From Ancylobacter radicis (lineage in GTDB: Bacteria; Pseudomonadota; Alphaproteobacteria; Rhizobiales; Xanthobacteraceae): a DNA stretch of 64,000 nucleotides. Under the pieces are notes generated by a model. That model worked only from the letters and a program-made list of their open reading frames with translations. It was not told the DNA's origin and made no database searches. How positions within the stretch are numbered: position 1 is the stretch's first letter; every line of letters starts with the position of its first letter. Position numbers and translations under genes: made by a program. Where the stretch lies: the NCBI RefSeq assembly GCF_018449475.1, contig NZ_JAHCQH010000014.1, positions 310,001 to 374,000 of the forward strand, read 5' to 3'. Of this stretch, positions 33,463-42,935 are shown piece after piece.

Positions 33463-35292
33463 GTGACCGATATCGCCCGCCGCGCCTTCATACGCAATGC
33501 CGTAATTGCTGGCGGCGGCATCCTGATGCCGCTTCTCCGGCCTGTCACGGTGGTGGCGCAGGGGCAGCCCGTGGCCCGACACGGCATCGCCATGCATGGC
33601 GAGCCCGCTTATCCCGATGGTTTCTCCCATTATGCGAGCGTCAATCCCGAGGCACCCAAGGGTGGCCGGCTCACCCAGGGCACGGTCGGCAGCTTTGACA
33701 GCCTGAACCCCTTCATCGTCCGTGGCACGGCCCCGCCCTTCATCCGCTGGAACCTCGTCGAGAGCCTGATGGCCCGCTCGCCGGACGAGGCCTTCACCTG
33801 CTACGGCCTGCTGGCCCGCAGCGTGGAGACCGACGAGGCCCGCAGCTATGTCGCCTTCGAGGTCGACCCGAGGGCGCGCTTCTCCGACGGCACGCCGGTT
33901 ACGGCACAGGACGTGCTGTTCTCCTTCAACCTGCTGCGTACCAAGGGCCGGCCCAATCACCGCAGCTATTACGGCAAGGTGGCGAAGGCCGAGGTGACGG
34001 GTCCGCTCGCCATCCGTTTCACCTTTGCCGGGGTGGACCGCGAACTGCCGCTCATCATGGCGCTGATGCCGGTGATGGCGCGCCACGCCGTGGACGAGGC
34101 GACGTTCGACCAGACCAGTTTCACGCCGCCACTGGGCAGCGGACCTTACAAGCTGAGCGAAGTACGGCCTGGCGAGACAGTGATCCTGACGCGTAACCCG
34201 GATTATTGGGGCCGCGACCTACCGGTCAATCGCGGCAACCACAATGTCGATACGCTGCGCTACGATTTCTATCGCGACGTTAACAGCCAGTTCGAGGCGT
34301 TCAAGCGCGGGCTCTACGACATCCGCTTCGAGACCGATCCCGGACGCTGGAAGACCGGCTACGCCATTCCCGCGGTGCGCGACGGACGCATCGTGCAGGA
34401 GGAGATCGAGACCGGGATGCCGAAACCCTATTCGGCCCTGATCTTCAACATGCGCCGGCCGATCTTCGCCGATGCCCGCGTGCGGCAGGCCATGGTCGAG
34501 CTGTTCGACTTCGAATGGGTGAACGCCAACCTCTATTTCGGCCTCTACCGGCGTAATGGCAGCTTCTATGACGGCTCGGAGCTGTCGGCGCGCGATCGCT
34601 CCGCGGGAGCGCGCGAGCGGGAGTTGCTCGCCCCCTTCCCCGATGCGGTCCTGCCGGAGGTGATGGACGGCACCTGGCAGCCGCCGGCGTCGGACGGCTC
34701 GGGGCGCGACCGCACCCGGCTGAAGACGGCGCTGGATCTGTTCGCCGCCGCCGGCTGGGAGCTGAAGGGCGGCAAGCTCACTGGCGCGGATGGACGCGCC
34801 TTCGCGCCGGAACTCGTCGTCGGCACCAAGGATCAGGAGCGCCTCGCCCTCGCCTATCAGAACATGCTGCGGCGCGCGGGCGTGACGCTGAACATCCGGC
34901 TCGTCGACAATGTGCAGTTCGAGAGCCGCAAGCAGACCTATGATTACGACATGGTGCCGTATATCTGGGACCAGTCGCTCTCGCCCGGCAATGAACAGGC
35001 CTTCTATTTCGGCTCGGCAGCGGCCGATGTGCCCGGCACGCGCAATTTCATGGGTCTCAAGAGTCCGGCCGCCGATGCCATGATCGAGGCGCTGCTGGCC
35101 GCGCGCGAGCGGGCGGATTTCGTGTCGGCGGTCCGCGCGCTGGATCGGGTGCTGATCTCGGCGCGCTTCTCGGTACCGCTGTTCTACACGCCCGGCCAGT
35201 GGGCGGCGCGCTGGCGGCAGATCCACCGGCCCGAGCGCGTGGCGCTGAGCGGCACGCTGGCGGAGAGCTGGTGGCGCGAACCGGGAAGCTGA
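33463..35292 (+). CDS. Peptide-type ABC binding protein (SBP family 5, YejA-like), Tat-exported
   Basis: This 609-residue extracytoplasmic binding protein of the DppA/OppA/YejA class starts at a GTG (33463) with a twin-arginine signal (ARRAFIRNAVIAGG). It carries GFSHYASVNPEAPKGGRLTQG and later FTPPLGSGPYKL and LIFNMRRPIF, which fit YejA-type proteins that bind microcin C or oligopeptides. No permease or ATPase genes of this class are adjacent: a small secreted protein and mfd follow. It therefore looks like an orphan or a second binding protein for a transporter encoded elsewhere. Confidence 0.87.
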   Translation: MTDIARRAFIRNAVIAGGGILMPLLRPVTVVAQGQPVARHGIAMHGEPAYPDGFSHYASVNPEAPKGGRLTQGTVGSFDSLNPFIVRGTAPPFIRWNLVESLMARSPDEAFTCYGLLARSVETDEARSYVAFEVDPRARFSDGTPVTAQDVLFSFNLLRTKGRPNHRSYYGKVAKAEVTGPLAIRFTFAGVDRELPLIMALMPVMARHAVDEATFDQTSFTPPLGSGPYKLSEVRPGETVILTRNPDYWGRDLPVNRGNHNVDTLRYDFYRDVNSQFEAFKRGLYDIRFETDPGRWKTGYAIPAVRDGRIVQEEIETGMPKPYSALIFNMRRPIFADARVRQAMVELFDFEWVNANLYFGLYRRNGSFYDGSELSARDRSAGARERELLAPFPDAVLPEVMDGTWQPPASDGSGRDRTRLKTALDLFAAAGWELKGGKLTGADGRAFAPELVVGTKDQERLALAYQNMLRRAGVTLNIRLVDNVQFESRKQTYDYDMVPYIWDQSLSPGNEQAFYFGSAAADVPGTRNFMGLKSPAADAMIEALLAARERADFVSAVRALDRVLISARFSVPLFYTPGQWAARWRQIHRPERVALSGTLAESWWREPGS

Positions 35293-35460
35293 ACCTGCCC
35301 GGCACGCCTCACGGTTTCGTTGACGTTGAACCAAACAAGCTCTGGACAGGCCCGACGGAAAAGGTTCCTTAGGGGCGTGTTGCCATGGAGAACCGGACGG
35401 CGCTGCCTTTGGCAGTTCCGTCGCCCACGGCGACGCTGCTGTTTTCTCGGAGTTGTCTCA

Positions 35461-35787
35461 ATGCGTTACGCCGCTTGTCTGGTGATCGGTTGGCTTGCCT
35501 TGGGCGCGCTGCCCGCAAGCGCCCAGTCGTCGATCACCGTGCATCCCCAGCCGCAGCCGGGTGGTTCGGGCGGCATGGAAATCAAGATTCCGCCGCTCAA
35601 CAACCCGAACTATCTCGACTATGGCCCGCTGCCGGACAAGCCCGGCTCCGACCATAGCCAGGATTACATGAACCAGGCCGGCGGCAATTCGCCGGATATG
35701 TCCGGCCCCGGCTCGGATGTCGACGCCGACGTGATGCCCGACAGCGACGGCGCCTATGACGGCCCGATCTCGGGCACGCCGTTCTGA
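35461..35787 (+). CDS. Small secreted protein of unknown function
   Basis: This 108-residue protein has a clear signal peptide (RYAACLVIGWLALGALPASAQ). The mature part is low-complexity, rich in Pro, Gly, Asp and Ser (for example GSDVDADVMPDSDGAYDGP). GGAG lies before the ATG at 35461. No family recognised; the acidic repeats could bind cations. It is convergent with mfd. Confidence 0.65.
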   Translation: MRYAACLVIGWLALGALPASAQSSITVHPQPQPGGSGGMEIKIPPLNNPNYLDYGPLPDKPGSDHSQDYMNQAGGNSPDMSGPGSDVDADVMPDSDGAYDGPISGTPF

Positions 35788-35805
35788 TCGATTGAGGAAA
35801 AGCAT

Positions 35806-35824
35806 GGGCGGTCTCAGGCCGCCC
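35806..35824. terminator. Hairpin between the convergent small secreted protein and mfd
   Basis: GGGCGG and CCGCCC pair around the loop TCTCAGG, with the mfd stop codon (TCA at 35814-35816) inside the loop. It may terminate both transcripts, but T-runs are lacking. Confidence 0.45.
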
Positions 35825-38800
35825 GCGCTCCCTGCTCGGCGATCTTCGCCAGTTCCTTGAGAATGCCCGCCGTGCCCTTCAGGCGCGCATTGGCGTTCGG
35901 CCAGTCCTCCGAGAACACCACCTTGCCGTCCGGGCGCATCTTCGCCACCACATGCGGCTTGCCGACATAGGTGATGAAGCCGGCCGGGTTCGGGAAACGC
36001 CCGTCGCGGAAGGTGAGCACCGCCCCGCGCGGGCCGGCATCGACCTTCTCCACATTCGCCCGGCGGCAGAACGCCTTGATGCTGACGAGCTTGAGCAGTT
36101 GCTCCACTTCCTCGGGCAGCGTGCCGAAGCGGTCGACCAGTTCCGCCCCCATCGCCTCGATCTCCCCATCCGTCTCCATGTCGGCAAGCCGCCGGTAGAG
36201 GGTGAGACGGACATGCAGATCCGCCACATAGTCCTCGGGGATGAGAACCGGGGTGCCGATGGAGATCTGCGGCGACCATTTGTCGGCGGTCGGCGCGGTG
36301 ATGCCGGCCTTGAGGTTGGCGATCGCCTCCTCCAGCATCTCCTGATAGAGCTCGTAGCCGACCTCCTTGATATGGCCGGACTGCTCGTCGCCCAGGAGGT
36401 TGCCGGCGCCGCGAATGTCCAGGTCGTGGCTGGCCAGCTGGAAGCCGGCCCCCAGCGTGTCCAGCGATTGCAGCACCTTGAGCCGCCGCTCCGCCTGCGT
36501 GGTGAGCGCCTTCTCGGTTGGCAGGGTGAAGATGGCGTAGGCGCGCGTCTTCGAGCGCCCGACTCGTCCGCGCAACTGGTAGAGCTGGGCAAGCCCGAAC
36601 ATGTCGGCACGGTGGATGATCAGCGTGTTGGCGGTGGGTATGTCGAGGCCGGACTCGACGATGGTGGTCGAGAGCAGCACGTCGAACTGCCCGTCATAGA
36701 AGGCGGACATGATCTCTTCGAGCTGCGTCGCCGCCATCTGACCATGGGCGACCGCCACCTTCACCTCGGGTACCTGCTTGTCGAGGAAGTCCTTCACCTC
36801 GCCGAGGTCCTCGATGCGCGGGCAGACATAGAAGCTCTGGCCGCCGCGATAGCGTTCGCGCAGCAGCGCCTCGCGCACGATCAGCGGATCGAACGGGGTG
36901 ACGAAGCTGCGCACCGCGAGGCGGTCCACCGGCGGCGAGGCGATGATGGAAAGCTCGCGCACGCCGGTCATGGCGAGTTGCAGGGTACGCGGAATGGGCG
37001 TCGCGGTGAGGGTCAGCATATGCACCTCGGCGCGCAGCTGCTTCATCTTCTCCTTATGGGCGACGCCGAAATGCTGCTCCTCGTCGATGATGACGAGGCC
37101 GAGATCACGGAACGAGATCGCCTTGCCCAGCAGCGCATGGGTACCGACCACAATGTCGACCGTGCCGTCGGCGAGGCCCTTCTTGGTCTCGCTCATCTCC
37201 TTGCCGGTGACGAGGCGCGAGGCCTGCCGCACCACGACTGGCAGCCCCTTGAACCTCTGCGAGAAGGTCTTGAAATGCTGGCGCGCCAGCAGCGTGGTCG
37301 GCACGACGACGGCGACCTGCTTTCCGTTCAGCGCCACCGCGAAGGCGGCGCGCAGCGCCACCTCGGTCTTGCCGAAGCCGACATCGCCACACACCAGCCG
37401 GTCCATCGGGTGGCCGGAGCCGAGATCGTCGAACACCGCGTCGATGGCGGCTTCCTGATCCTCGGTCTCTTCATAGGGGAAGCGGGCGCGGAACTCGTCA
37501 TAGATGCCGGCCGCCGGGACAAGGCGGGGCGCCTCGTGGAGCTGGCGCTGCGCCGCGATCTTGATCAGCTCGGCCGCCATCTCTCGGATGCGGCTCTTCA
37601 TCCGCGCCTTGCGCGCCTGCCAGCCGCCGCCACCCAGCCGATCGAGCTGGGCCTCGGTGTCCTCGGAGCCGTAGCGCGAGAGGAGTTCGAGATTTTCCAC
37701 CGGCAGGAACAGCTTGGAGCCTTCCGCATAGTGGATTTCGAGGCAGTCATGGGGCGCGCCCATCGCCTCGATGGTCTTCAGCCCGATGAAGCGGCCAATG
37801 CCGTGGTCGACATGGACGACCAGATCGCCCGCCGTCAGCGAGGTCAGCTCGGCGATGATGTCCTGCGCGCGACGCGCCTTGCGCTTGGGGCGCACCAGAC
37901 GGTCGCCGAGAATGTCCTGCTCGCCGATGACCACCAGATGGTCGGTCTCAAACCCGTTCTCGATGCCGAGCACGGCAAGACCGATCGTGCCCTTGGGCAG
38001 GGCCTCGGCGGCATCGCGGGTGCCGACCGTCTGCGTGCCCTTGAGGCCGTGATCGGCCAGCACCGTGGACAGGCGGTCGCGCGAGCCGTCCGACCACGCC
38101 GCGAGAATGGTGCGCTTGGTTTTCGCCTGCGCGCGCAGATAGGTGACGGCGGCATCGAAAAGCTGCGCTTCGGGGTCGGCGCGTTCGGGCGCGAAGGAGC
38201 GCGCCGGATGCCCATCAAGATCGAGCACATCCTTGGAGGGCGGCAGCGCGAAGGCGGAGAGTGCCACCTTGGCGGCGACAGCGTTGCGCTGCTCCCATTC
38301 CTTGGCGGTGAGGTAAAGCGCGTCCGGCGGCAGCGGCTTGTAGGGCGCGCCGGTGCTGTGCTCCATGCCGTGGCGGCGGGCATCGTAATAATCGGCGATC
38401 TGGTCGAGCCGGGACGCCGCCGCCTCGCCGCCCTGCGCTTCCATGACGATGGGGGCGTCGGGGCAATAGTCGAACAGCGTGTCCAGCCCGTCATGGAACA
38501 GCGGCAGCCAATGTTCCATGCCGGCATAGCGGCGGCCTTCGCTGACCGCCTCATACAGCAGGTCGCCGCGTTGCGCCGCGCCGAAGCGGGCGACATAGGC
38601 CATGCGGAAACGCCGCATCGTCTCGGTGGTGAGCTGCAACTCGCTCATCGGCACGAGGTCGAGCGAGCGCAGCTGCATGGCCGTGCGCTGCGTCTCGGGA
38701 TCGAAAGAGCGGATCGATTCCAGCGTGTCGCCGAAGAAGTCGAGCCGCACCGGCGCCGGCAGACCCGGCGGGAACAGGTCGATGATGCCGCCGCGCACCG

Positions 38801-39338
38801 CATATTCGCCGGTATCGCGTACTGTGGAGGTCCGCTGGAAGCCGTTCACCTCCGCCCAGCCGGTCACCTCGTCGAGGGCGAGCGCGTTGCCCGGCGCCGC
38901 CGAGAAGGACTGCGTGGCCACCAGCGCGCGGCTGGGCACGCGCTGCAGGGCTGCGTTGACCGTGGTGAGCACGATAGTGCCGGCCTCACGCCCCTTCACC
39001 CGCGCGAGGCGGGCCAGCGTCGTCATGCGCCGTGCGACCACCGGCCCGTTGGGCGAGGCGCGGTCATAGGGCAGGCAGTCCCAGGCAGGGAACGGCAGCA
39101 CCTCGACGCCGGGCGCGAAGAAGTCGAGCGCGCGCTCCAGTTCCGCCATACGCTCCGTATCGCGGCAGATGACCAGCAGGGTCGGCCACGGCGCCTTGTC
39201 CTGCGCGGCGAGGGCGCGGGCAAGGTCGGCGACGACGAGCCCCTCCATGCCGGTGGGCACGTTCGCCAGGGAGAGCGTGCGGCCCGGCGCGAGGCGGGAG
39301 GAGATGGTGGCGAGCGGAGAGCCGAACGGGGTCTTCAT
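35814..39338 (-). CDS. mfd: Transcription-repair coupling factor Mfd
   Basis: This 1174-residue DNA translocase removes RNA polymerase stalled at lesions and recruits UvrA. Visible are the N-terminal UvrB-like region (FPAWDCLPYDRASPNG), the RNA-polymerase-binding region before the helicase core (DLVVHVDHGIGRFIGL), Walker A GDVGFGKTE near residue 650, the DEEQ box (DEEQHFGVAHKEK) near 752, and the RecG-like TRG region (QLRGRVGRSKTRAYA). The start overlaps the stop of sdhE by four bases. Length matches the family. Confidence 0.97.
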   Translation of the reverse strand: MKTPFGSPLATISSRLAPGRTLSLANVPTGMEGLVVADLARALAAQDKAPWPTLLVICRDTERMAELERALDFFAPGVEVLPFPAWDCLPYDRASPNGPVVARRMTTLARLARVKGREAGTIVLTTVNAALQRVPSRALVATQSFSAAPGNALALDEVTGWAEVNGFQRTSTVRDTGEYAVRGGIIDLFPPGLPAPVRLDFFGDTLESIRSFDPETQRTAMQLRSLDLVPMSELQLTTETMRRFRMAYVARFGAAQRGDLLYEAVSEGRRYAGMEHWLPLFHDGLDTLFDYCPDAPIVMEAQGGEAAASRLDQIADYYDARRHGMEHSTGAPYKPLPPDALYLTAKEWEQRNAVAAKVALSAFALPPSKDVLDLDGHPARSFAPERADPEAQLFDAAVTYLRAQAKTKRTILAAWSDGSRDRLSTVLADHGLKGTQTVGTRDAAEALPKGTIGLAVLGIENGFETDHLVVIGEQDILGDRLVRPKRKARRAQDIIAELTSLTAGDLVVHVDHGIGRFIGLKTIEAMGAPHDCLEIHYAEGSKLFLPVENLELLSRYGSEDTEAQLDRLGGGGWQARKARMKSRIREMAAELIKIAAQRQLHEAPRLVPAAGIYDEFRARFPYEETEDQEAAIDAVFDDLGSGHPMDRLVCGDVGFGKTEVALRAAFAVALNGKQVAVVVPTTLLARQHFKTFSQRFKGLPVVVRQASRLVTGKEMSETKKGLADGTVDIVVGTHALLGKAISFRDLGLVIIDEEQHFGVAHKEKMKQLRAEVHMLTLTATPIPRTLQLAMTGVRELSIIASPPVDRLAVRSFVTPFDPLIVREALLRERYRGGQSFYVCPRIEDLGEVKDFLDKQVPEVKVAVAHGQMAATQLEEIMSAFYDGQFDVLLSTTIVESGLDIPTANTLIIHRADMFGLAQLYQLRGRVGRSKTRAYAIFTLPTEKALTTQAERRLKVLQSLDTLGAGFQLASHDLDIRGAGNLLGDEQSGHIKEVGYELYQEMLEEAIANLKAGITAPTADKWSPQISIGTPVLIPEDYVADLHVRLTLYRRLADMETDGEIEAMGAELVDRFGTLPEEVEQLLKLVSIKAFCRRANVEKVDAGPRGAVLTFRDGRFPNPAGFITYVGKPHVVAKMRPDGKVVFSEDWPNANARLKGTAGILKELAKIAEQGARAA

Positions 39339-39631
39339 AGGTTGGGAATGCCCTCACCCGACAGATGAAACTGCCGGAAGCGGTGAAAGATCGGGGTGTC
39401 AAAGGCCGGGTCCGGCACGCCGCTGTTGATCCAGCCGAACAGATCGGGATCCTCGACCTCGATCAGCTCCTCGAAGGCGGCGACCTCCTCCTCGCTCATC
39501 TCGCCGATCATGGCATCGGCGAAACGGCCCATCAGAAGGTCCATCTCGCGGGTGCCGCGATGCCAGGAGCGGTAGAGGATACGACGACGGCGGGCATCGA
39601 GCCCGGCGCTCGAACGGGTGGTTCCGGTCAT
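39335..39631 (-). CDS. sdhE: Succinate dehydrogenase flavinylation factor (SdhE, FAD assembly factor)
   Basis: This 98-residue protein helps attach FAD to SdhA. It has RRRILYRSWHRGTREMDLLMGRF, which contains the RGxxE motif essential in this family, and a helical Glu-rich second half (EEEVAAFEELIEVEDPDLF). The ATG at 39631 is chosen; the frame is open eight codons further. It overlaps mfd by four bases and is divergent from recG, an order often seen in alphaproteobacteria. Confidence 0.93.
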   Translation of the reverse strand: MTGTTRSSAGLDARRRRILYRSWHRGTREMDLLMGRFADAMIGEMSEEEVAAFEELIEVEDPDLFGWINSGVPDPAFDTPIFHRFRQFHLSGEGIPNL

Positions 39632-39806
39632 GTCTGCACGATGCTCCAATGGCACGTGGCCGCGGAAGGCGGTGTCTTTAGCGCGCCGCGCGGCTGCTGT
39701 CAGGTAGACCTTGCGAAAAGGCGGTCAAGGCCGTGACGGAATAGGTGGCTTAATGGGGAACTGGCGGATTGCGCCGCACACCCGCTTCGTCCACCTTCCC
39801 GCGATC

Positions 39807-41888
39807 ATGCGGCCCGACATCCTCAACTCCTATTTTGCTCCGATCACCGGCCTGCCGGGTATCGGCCCGAAGCTCGCCAAGCCGTTCAACCGGCTGCTGG
39901 CGCGCGCGGAAGGGGCCCGCATACTGGACCTCCTCCTGCATCTGCCAAGCTCCACCATCGATCGCCGGGCCCGCCCGACGCTGCGCGAGGTGGTGCCGGA
40001 CACGGTGGTGACGGTGGAAGTCCATGTGGACCGCCATGTGCCGCCCCCGCGCGGCTCGCGGGCGCCCTATCGTGTCTATGCCCATGACGAGACGGGGGAT
40101 CTCATCCTCGCCTTCTTCAAGGCCGAGCGCAGCTGGATGGAGCGCCTGCTGCCCATCGGCGAGACGCGCTGGGTATCGGGTACCGTGAGCCTGTACGACG
40201 GTATCCCGCAAATGGTTCACCCCGACCGGGTGGTCGATGCGGCCGGCCTCGCCAAGCTGCCCTCCATCGAGCCGCTCTATCCGCTGGTCGAGGGGCTCGG
40301 TCACGGCCATGTCCGCCGTGCGGTCGAGGCCGCCCTCGCCCACACCGCCGATCTGCCGGAATGGCAGGCCGGCGCACCGGAACTGAGCTTCCATGAAGCC
40401 CTGCGCCGCGTCCATCAGCCGCGCGAGCCGCTCGACGCCAGCTCTGCCGGGCCTGCCTGGCGGCGGCTCGCCTATGACGAACTGCTCGCCGGGCAGATTG
40501 CCCTCGCTCTGGTGCGGGCCCGCACCGTCAAGCAGGCCGGCCGCCCGAGCCTCGGTGACGGGCGCGTCGCCGACCGCATCTTGGGCGCCCTTCCCTTCGC
40601 GCTGACCGGCTCGCAGCTTGCCGCGCTGGAGGCGATCCGCGCCGACCTCGCCTCGAACGACCGGATGCTCCGCCTGCTTCAGGGCGATGTCGGCTCGGGC
40701 AAGACCGTGGTGGCCCTGCTGGCGGCGGCTACCCTCATTGAGGCTGGCCGGCAGGCGGCGCTGATGGCGCCGACGGAAATCCTCGCCCGCCAGCACATGA
40801 AGACCATCGCTCCGCTCGCCGCGGCGGCCGGGCTGCGGGTCGCCTTGTTGACCGGCCGCGAGAAGGGGCGCGCCCGCGACCAGCTTCTCGCCGATCTCGC
40901 CGGCGGCGCGGTCGATCTGGTCATCGGCACCCATGCGCTGTTTCAGGAGGGCGTTACCTTCCACGACCTCGGCCTCGCCATCGTCGACGAGCAGCACCGC
41001 TTCGGTGTGCATCAGCGCCTTGCGCTGGCCTCCAAGGGCGAGGCGGTCGACGTGCTGGTGATGACCGCGACCCCCATCCCCCGCACGCTGGTGCTGACCT
41101 ATTTCGGCGACATGGAATCGAGCGAACTGCGCGAGAAGCCAGCCGGCCGCAAGCCGATCGACACCCGCGCCATTCCCTCCGACCGGATCGACGAGATCGT
41201 CGCGCGCCTCGGCACGGCGCTGGCGCAGGGGCGGCGGGCCTACTGGATCTGTCCCCTGGTGGAGGAATCGGAGAACTCCGACCTTGCCGCCGCCGAAGCG
41301 CGCTTTGCCGAACTGACCGCGCATTTCGGCGCCCGCGTCGGCCTCGTTCACGGCAAGATGAAGGGGGCGGAGAAGGATGCCGCCATGGCCGCCTTCGCCA
41401 GTGGCGAGACGCAGCTTCTGGTCGCGACCACGGTGGTCGAGGTGGGCGTCGATGTGCCGGAGGCGTCCATCATCGTCATCGAGCATGCCGAGCGATTCGG
41501 CCTTGCCCAATTGCACCAGTTGCGCGGCCGGGTCGGGCGCGGTGACGTCGCATCGGTCTGCATCCTGCTCTACCGGCGCCCTCTGGGCGAGGTGGCGCAT
41601 CAGCGGCTGGAAGCGCTGCGCTCATCCGAGGACGGGTTCTTTCTGGCGGAAGAGGATCTGCGCCTGCGCGGCGAAGGCGATGTGCTGGGCACACGGCAGA
41701 GCGGTTTTCCCGGCTTTCGGGTCGCCCAATTGGATCTTCATGGCGACCTTCTCACGCAGGCGCGCGCCGAGGCGGCAGAGATCGTTCAGAACGATTCCGA
41801 TCTTAGCGGGCGCCGTGGAGTGGCGCTCCGGCTTTTGCTACATATCTTTGAAAGGGATGTGGCCGTGAAGCTCCTCGGAGCCGGCTGA
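39807..41888 (+). CDS. recG: ATP-dependent DNA helicase RecG
   Basis: This 693-residue branched-DNA helicase remodels stalled forks and Holliday junctions. It has the N-terminal wedge (LLHLPSSTIDRRARPTLREV), Walker A GDVGSGKT near residue 292, the DExH box (DEQHRFGVHQR) near 394, motif TATPIPRTL and QLRGRVGRGDVASVC near the end. The ATG at 39807 (MRPDILNSYFAPITGLPGIG) gives the normal family start; an ATG at 39753 would add 18 residues without resemblance. Confidence 0.95.
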   Translation: MRPDILNSYFAPITGLPGIGPKLAKPFNRLLARAEGARILDLLLHLPSSTIDRRARPTLREVVPDTVVTVEVHVDRHVPPPRGSRAPYRVYAHDETGDLILAFFKAERSWMERLLPIGETRWVSGTVSLYDGIPQMVHPDRVVDAAGLAKLPSIEPLYPLVEGLGHGHVRRAVEAALAHTADLPEWQAGAPELSFHEALRRVHQPREPLDASSAGPAWRRLAYDELLAGQIALALVRARTVKQAGRPSLGDGRVADRILGALPFALTGSQLAALEAIRADLASNDRMLRLLQGDVGSGKTVVALLAAATLIEAGRQAALMAPTEILARQHMKTIAPLAAAAGLRVALLTGREKGRARDQLLADLAGGAVDLVIGTHALFQEGVTFHDLGLAIVDEQHRFGVHQRLALASKGEAVDVLVMTATPIPRTLVLTYFGDMESSELREKPAGRKPIDTRAIPSDRIDEIVARLGTALAQGRRAYWICPLVEESENSDLAAAEARFAELTAHFGARVGLVHGKMKGAEKDAAMAAFASGETQLLVATTVVEVGVDVPEASIIVIEHAERFGLAQLHQLRGRVGRGDVASVCILLYRRPLGEVAHQRLEALRSSEDGFFLAEEDLRLRGEGDVLGTRQSGFPGFRVAQLDLHGDLLTQARAEAAEIVQNDSDLSGRRGVALRLLLHIFERDVAVKLLGAG

Positions 41889-41904
41889 ATATTTCGCGGC
41901 GACT

Positions 41905-42336
41905 ATGAGACAATTTGAGCAATCCACAGCGACACCAGTAATGCAGGACGGACGCTCCCCGCTTTATTCCGCAACGTCACCCATGCGCTGGGTGATGTTC
42001 GTCGGCGGCTGGATTTGCGTGGGCCTCGGAATCGTCGGCGTCATCATGCCGGGGATGCCGGGAACGGTGTTTCTCATCCTTGCCGCCTGGCTGTTCTCCC
42101 GCTCCTCGCCGCGTTTCGAGAAATGGCTGCTCAGCCATCCGCGCCTCGGTCCTTCCGTGGTCGCCTGGCGCGAAAAGGGCGCGGTGCCGCGCGGGGCGCA
42201 ATTCGTCGCCACTGGCAGCATGATGGCAAGCTTCGGCATTCTCGTGCTGCTGGGGCTCTCCACCCCGGTACTCGGCCTCATCGCCGTGATCTTCGTCGCG
42301 GTCTCCGCCTATCTCCTCACCCGCCCGTCCGCGTGA
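41905..42336 (+). CDS. DUF454 (YbaN-like) small membrane protein
   Basis: The 143-residue protein has three hydrophobic segments (WVMFVGGWICVGLGIVGVI; TVFLILAAWLFSRSS; ILVLLGLSTPVLGLIAVIF) and the DUF454 pattern LPGMPGT-like (MPGMPGTVFLILAAWLFSRSSPRFEKWL...HPRLGP, in part). The function of the family is unknown. The start could also be at 41941 or 41980. Its stop overlaps the mobA start (TGATG), so the two are coupled. Confidence 0.85.
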   Translation: MRQFEQSTATPVMQDGRSPLYSATSPMRWVMFVGGWICVGLGIVGVIMPGMPGTVFLILAAWLFSRSSPRFEKWLLSHPRLGPSVVAWREKGAVPRGAQFVATGSMMASFGILVLLGLSTPVLGLIAVIFVAVSAYLLTRPSA

Positions 42337-42935
42337 TGGAAAAGCCCGTCGGCATGATCCTCGCGGGCGGCCTGTCGCGGCGCATGGGCGGCGGCGACAA
42401 GGGGCTGCTGCGGCTAGATGGCGCGCCGATCCTGTCGCACATCGTCCGGCGGATCGCGCCGCAAGTGTCGACCCTACTGCTGAACGCCAATGGCCCGGCC
42501 GCGCGATTCGGCCTTGATCTCACCGTCGTGCCGGACAGCCTGCCCGAGCGCCCCGGCCCACTCGCCGGCATCCTGGCCGGGCTCGATTATGTCGCAGAGC
42601 ATCTGCCGCAGGCGCGCTTCCTGCTGACCGTGCCCTCCGACTGCCCGTTTCTCCCCGACGATCTGGGCGACCGGCTGCACATTGCCGCGGCGCGCAACGG
42701 CGCGGCTTGCGCCGCCTCGGGCGGGCGGGTGCATGGCGTGGTCGGGCTCTGGCCGGTGGCCGCACGGCAGGATCTGCGTCACCTTCTGGTTGTTGACCGC
42801 GTGCGCCGGGTCGATAGCTGGCTGGGACGTGTCGGGGCCGTGGCGGTGGACTGGCCGGCCATCCCCTATGACCCGTTCTTCAACGTGAACACACCGGACG
42901 ACCTCGCCGCAGCCGAGAGTATGGCGCGCAGCTAG
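42336..42935 (+). CDS. mobA: Molybdenum cofactor guanylyltransferase
   Basis: The 199-residue enzyme transfers GMP from GTP to molybdopterin to form the guanine-dinucleotide cofactor. The N-terminal nucleotide-binding motif is MILAGGLSRRMGGGDKGLL; PSDCPFLP is the metal/GTP-site Asp region, and FFNVNTPDDLAAAE is conserved near the end. The start ATG overlaps the DUF454 stop. It is convergent with mobB and their stops overlap by four bases. Confidence 0.93.
   Translation: MEKPVGMILAGGLSRRMGGGDKGLLRLDGAPILSHIVRRIAPQVSTLLLNANGPAARFGLDLTVVPDSLPERPGPLAGILAGLDYVAEHLPQARFLLTVPSDCPFLPDDLGDRLHIAAARNGAACAASGGRVHGVVGLWPVAARQDLRHLLVVDRVRRVDSWLGRVGAVAVDWPAIPYDPFFNVNTPDDLAAAESMARS

Noticed and set aside
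35952-39368. A very long open frame (over 1100 codons) on the plus strand opposite mfd, and similar long frames opposite recG (39750-41600) and gyrA (56449-58251)
   Set aside because: They mirror the codon pattern of the real genes in GC-rich DNA, have no family resemblance and lack ribosome sites; mfd, recG and gyrA are certain.
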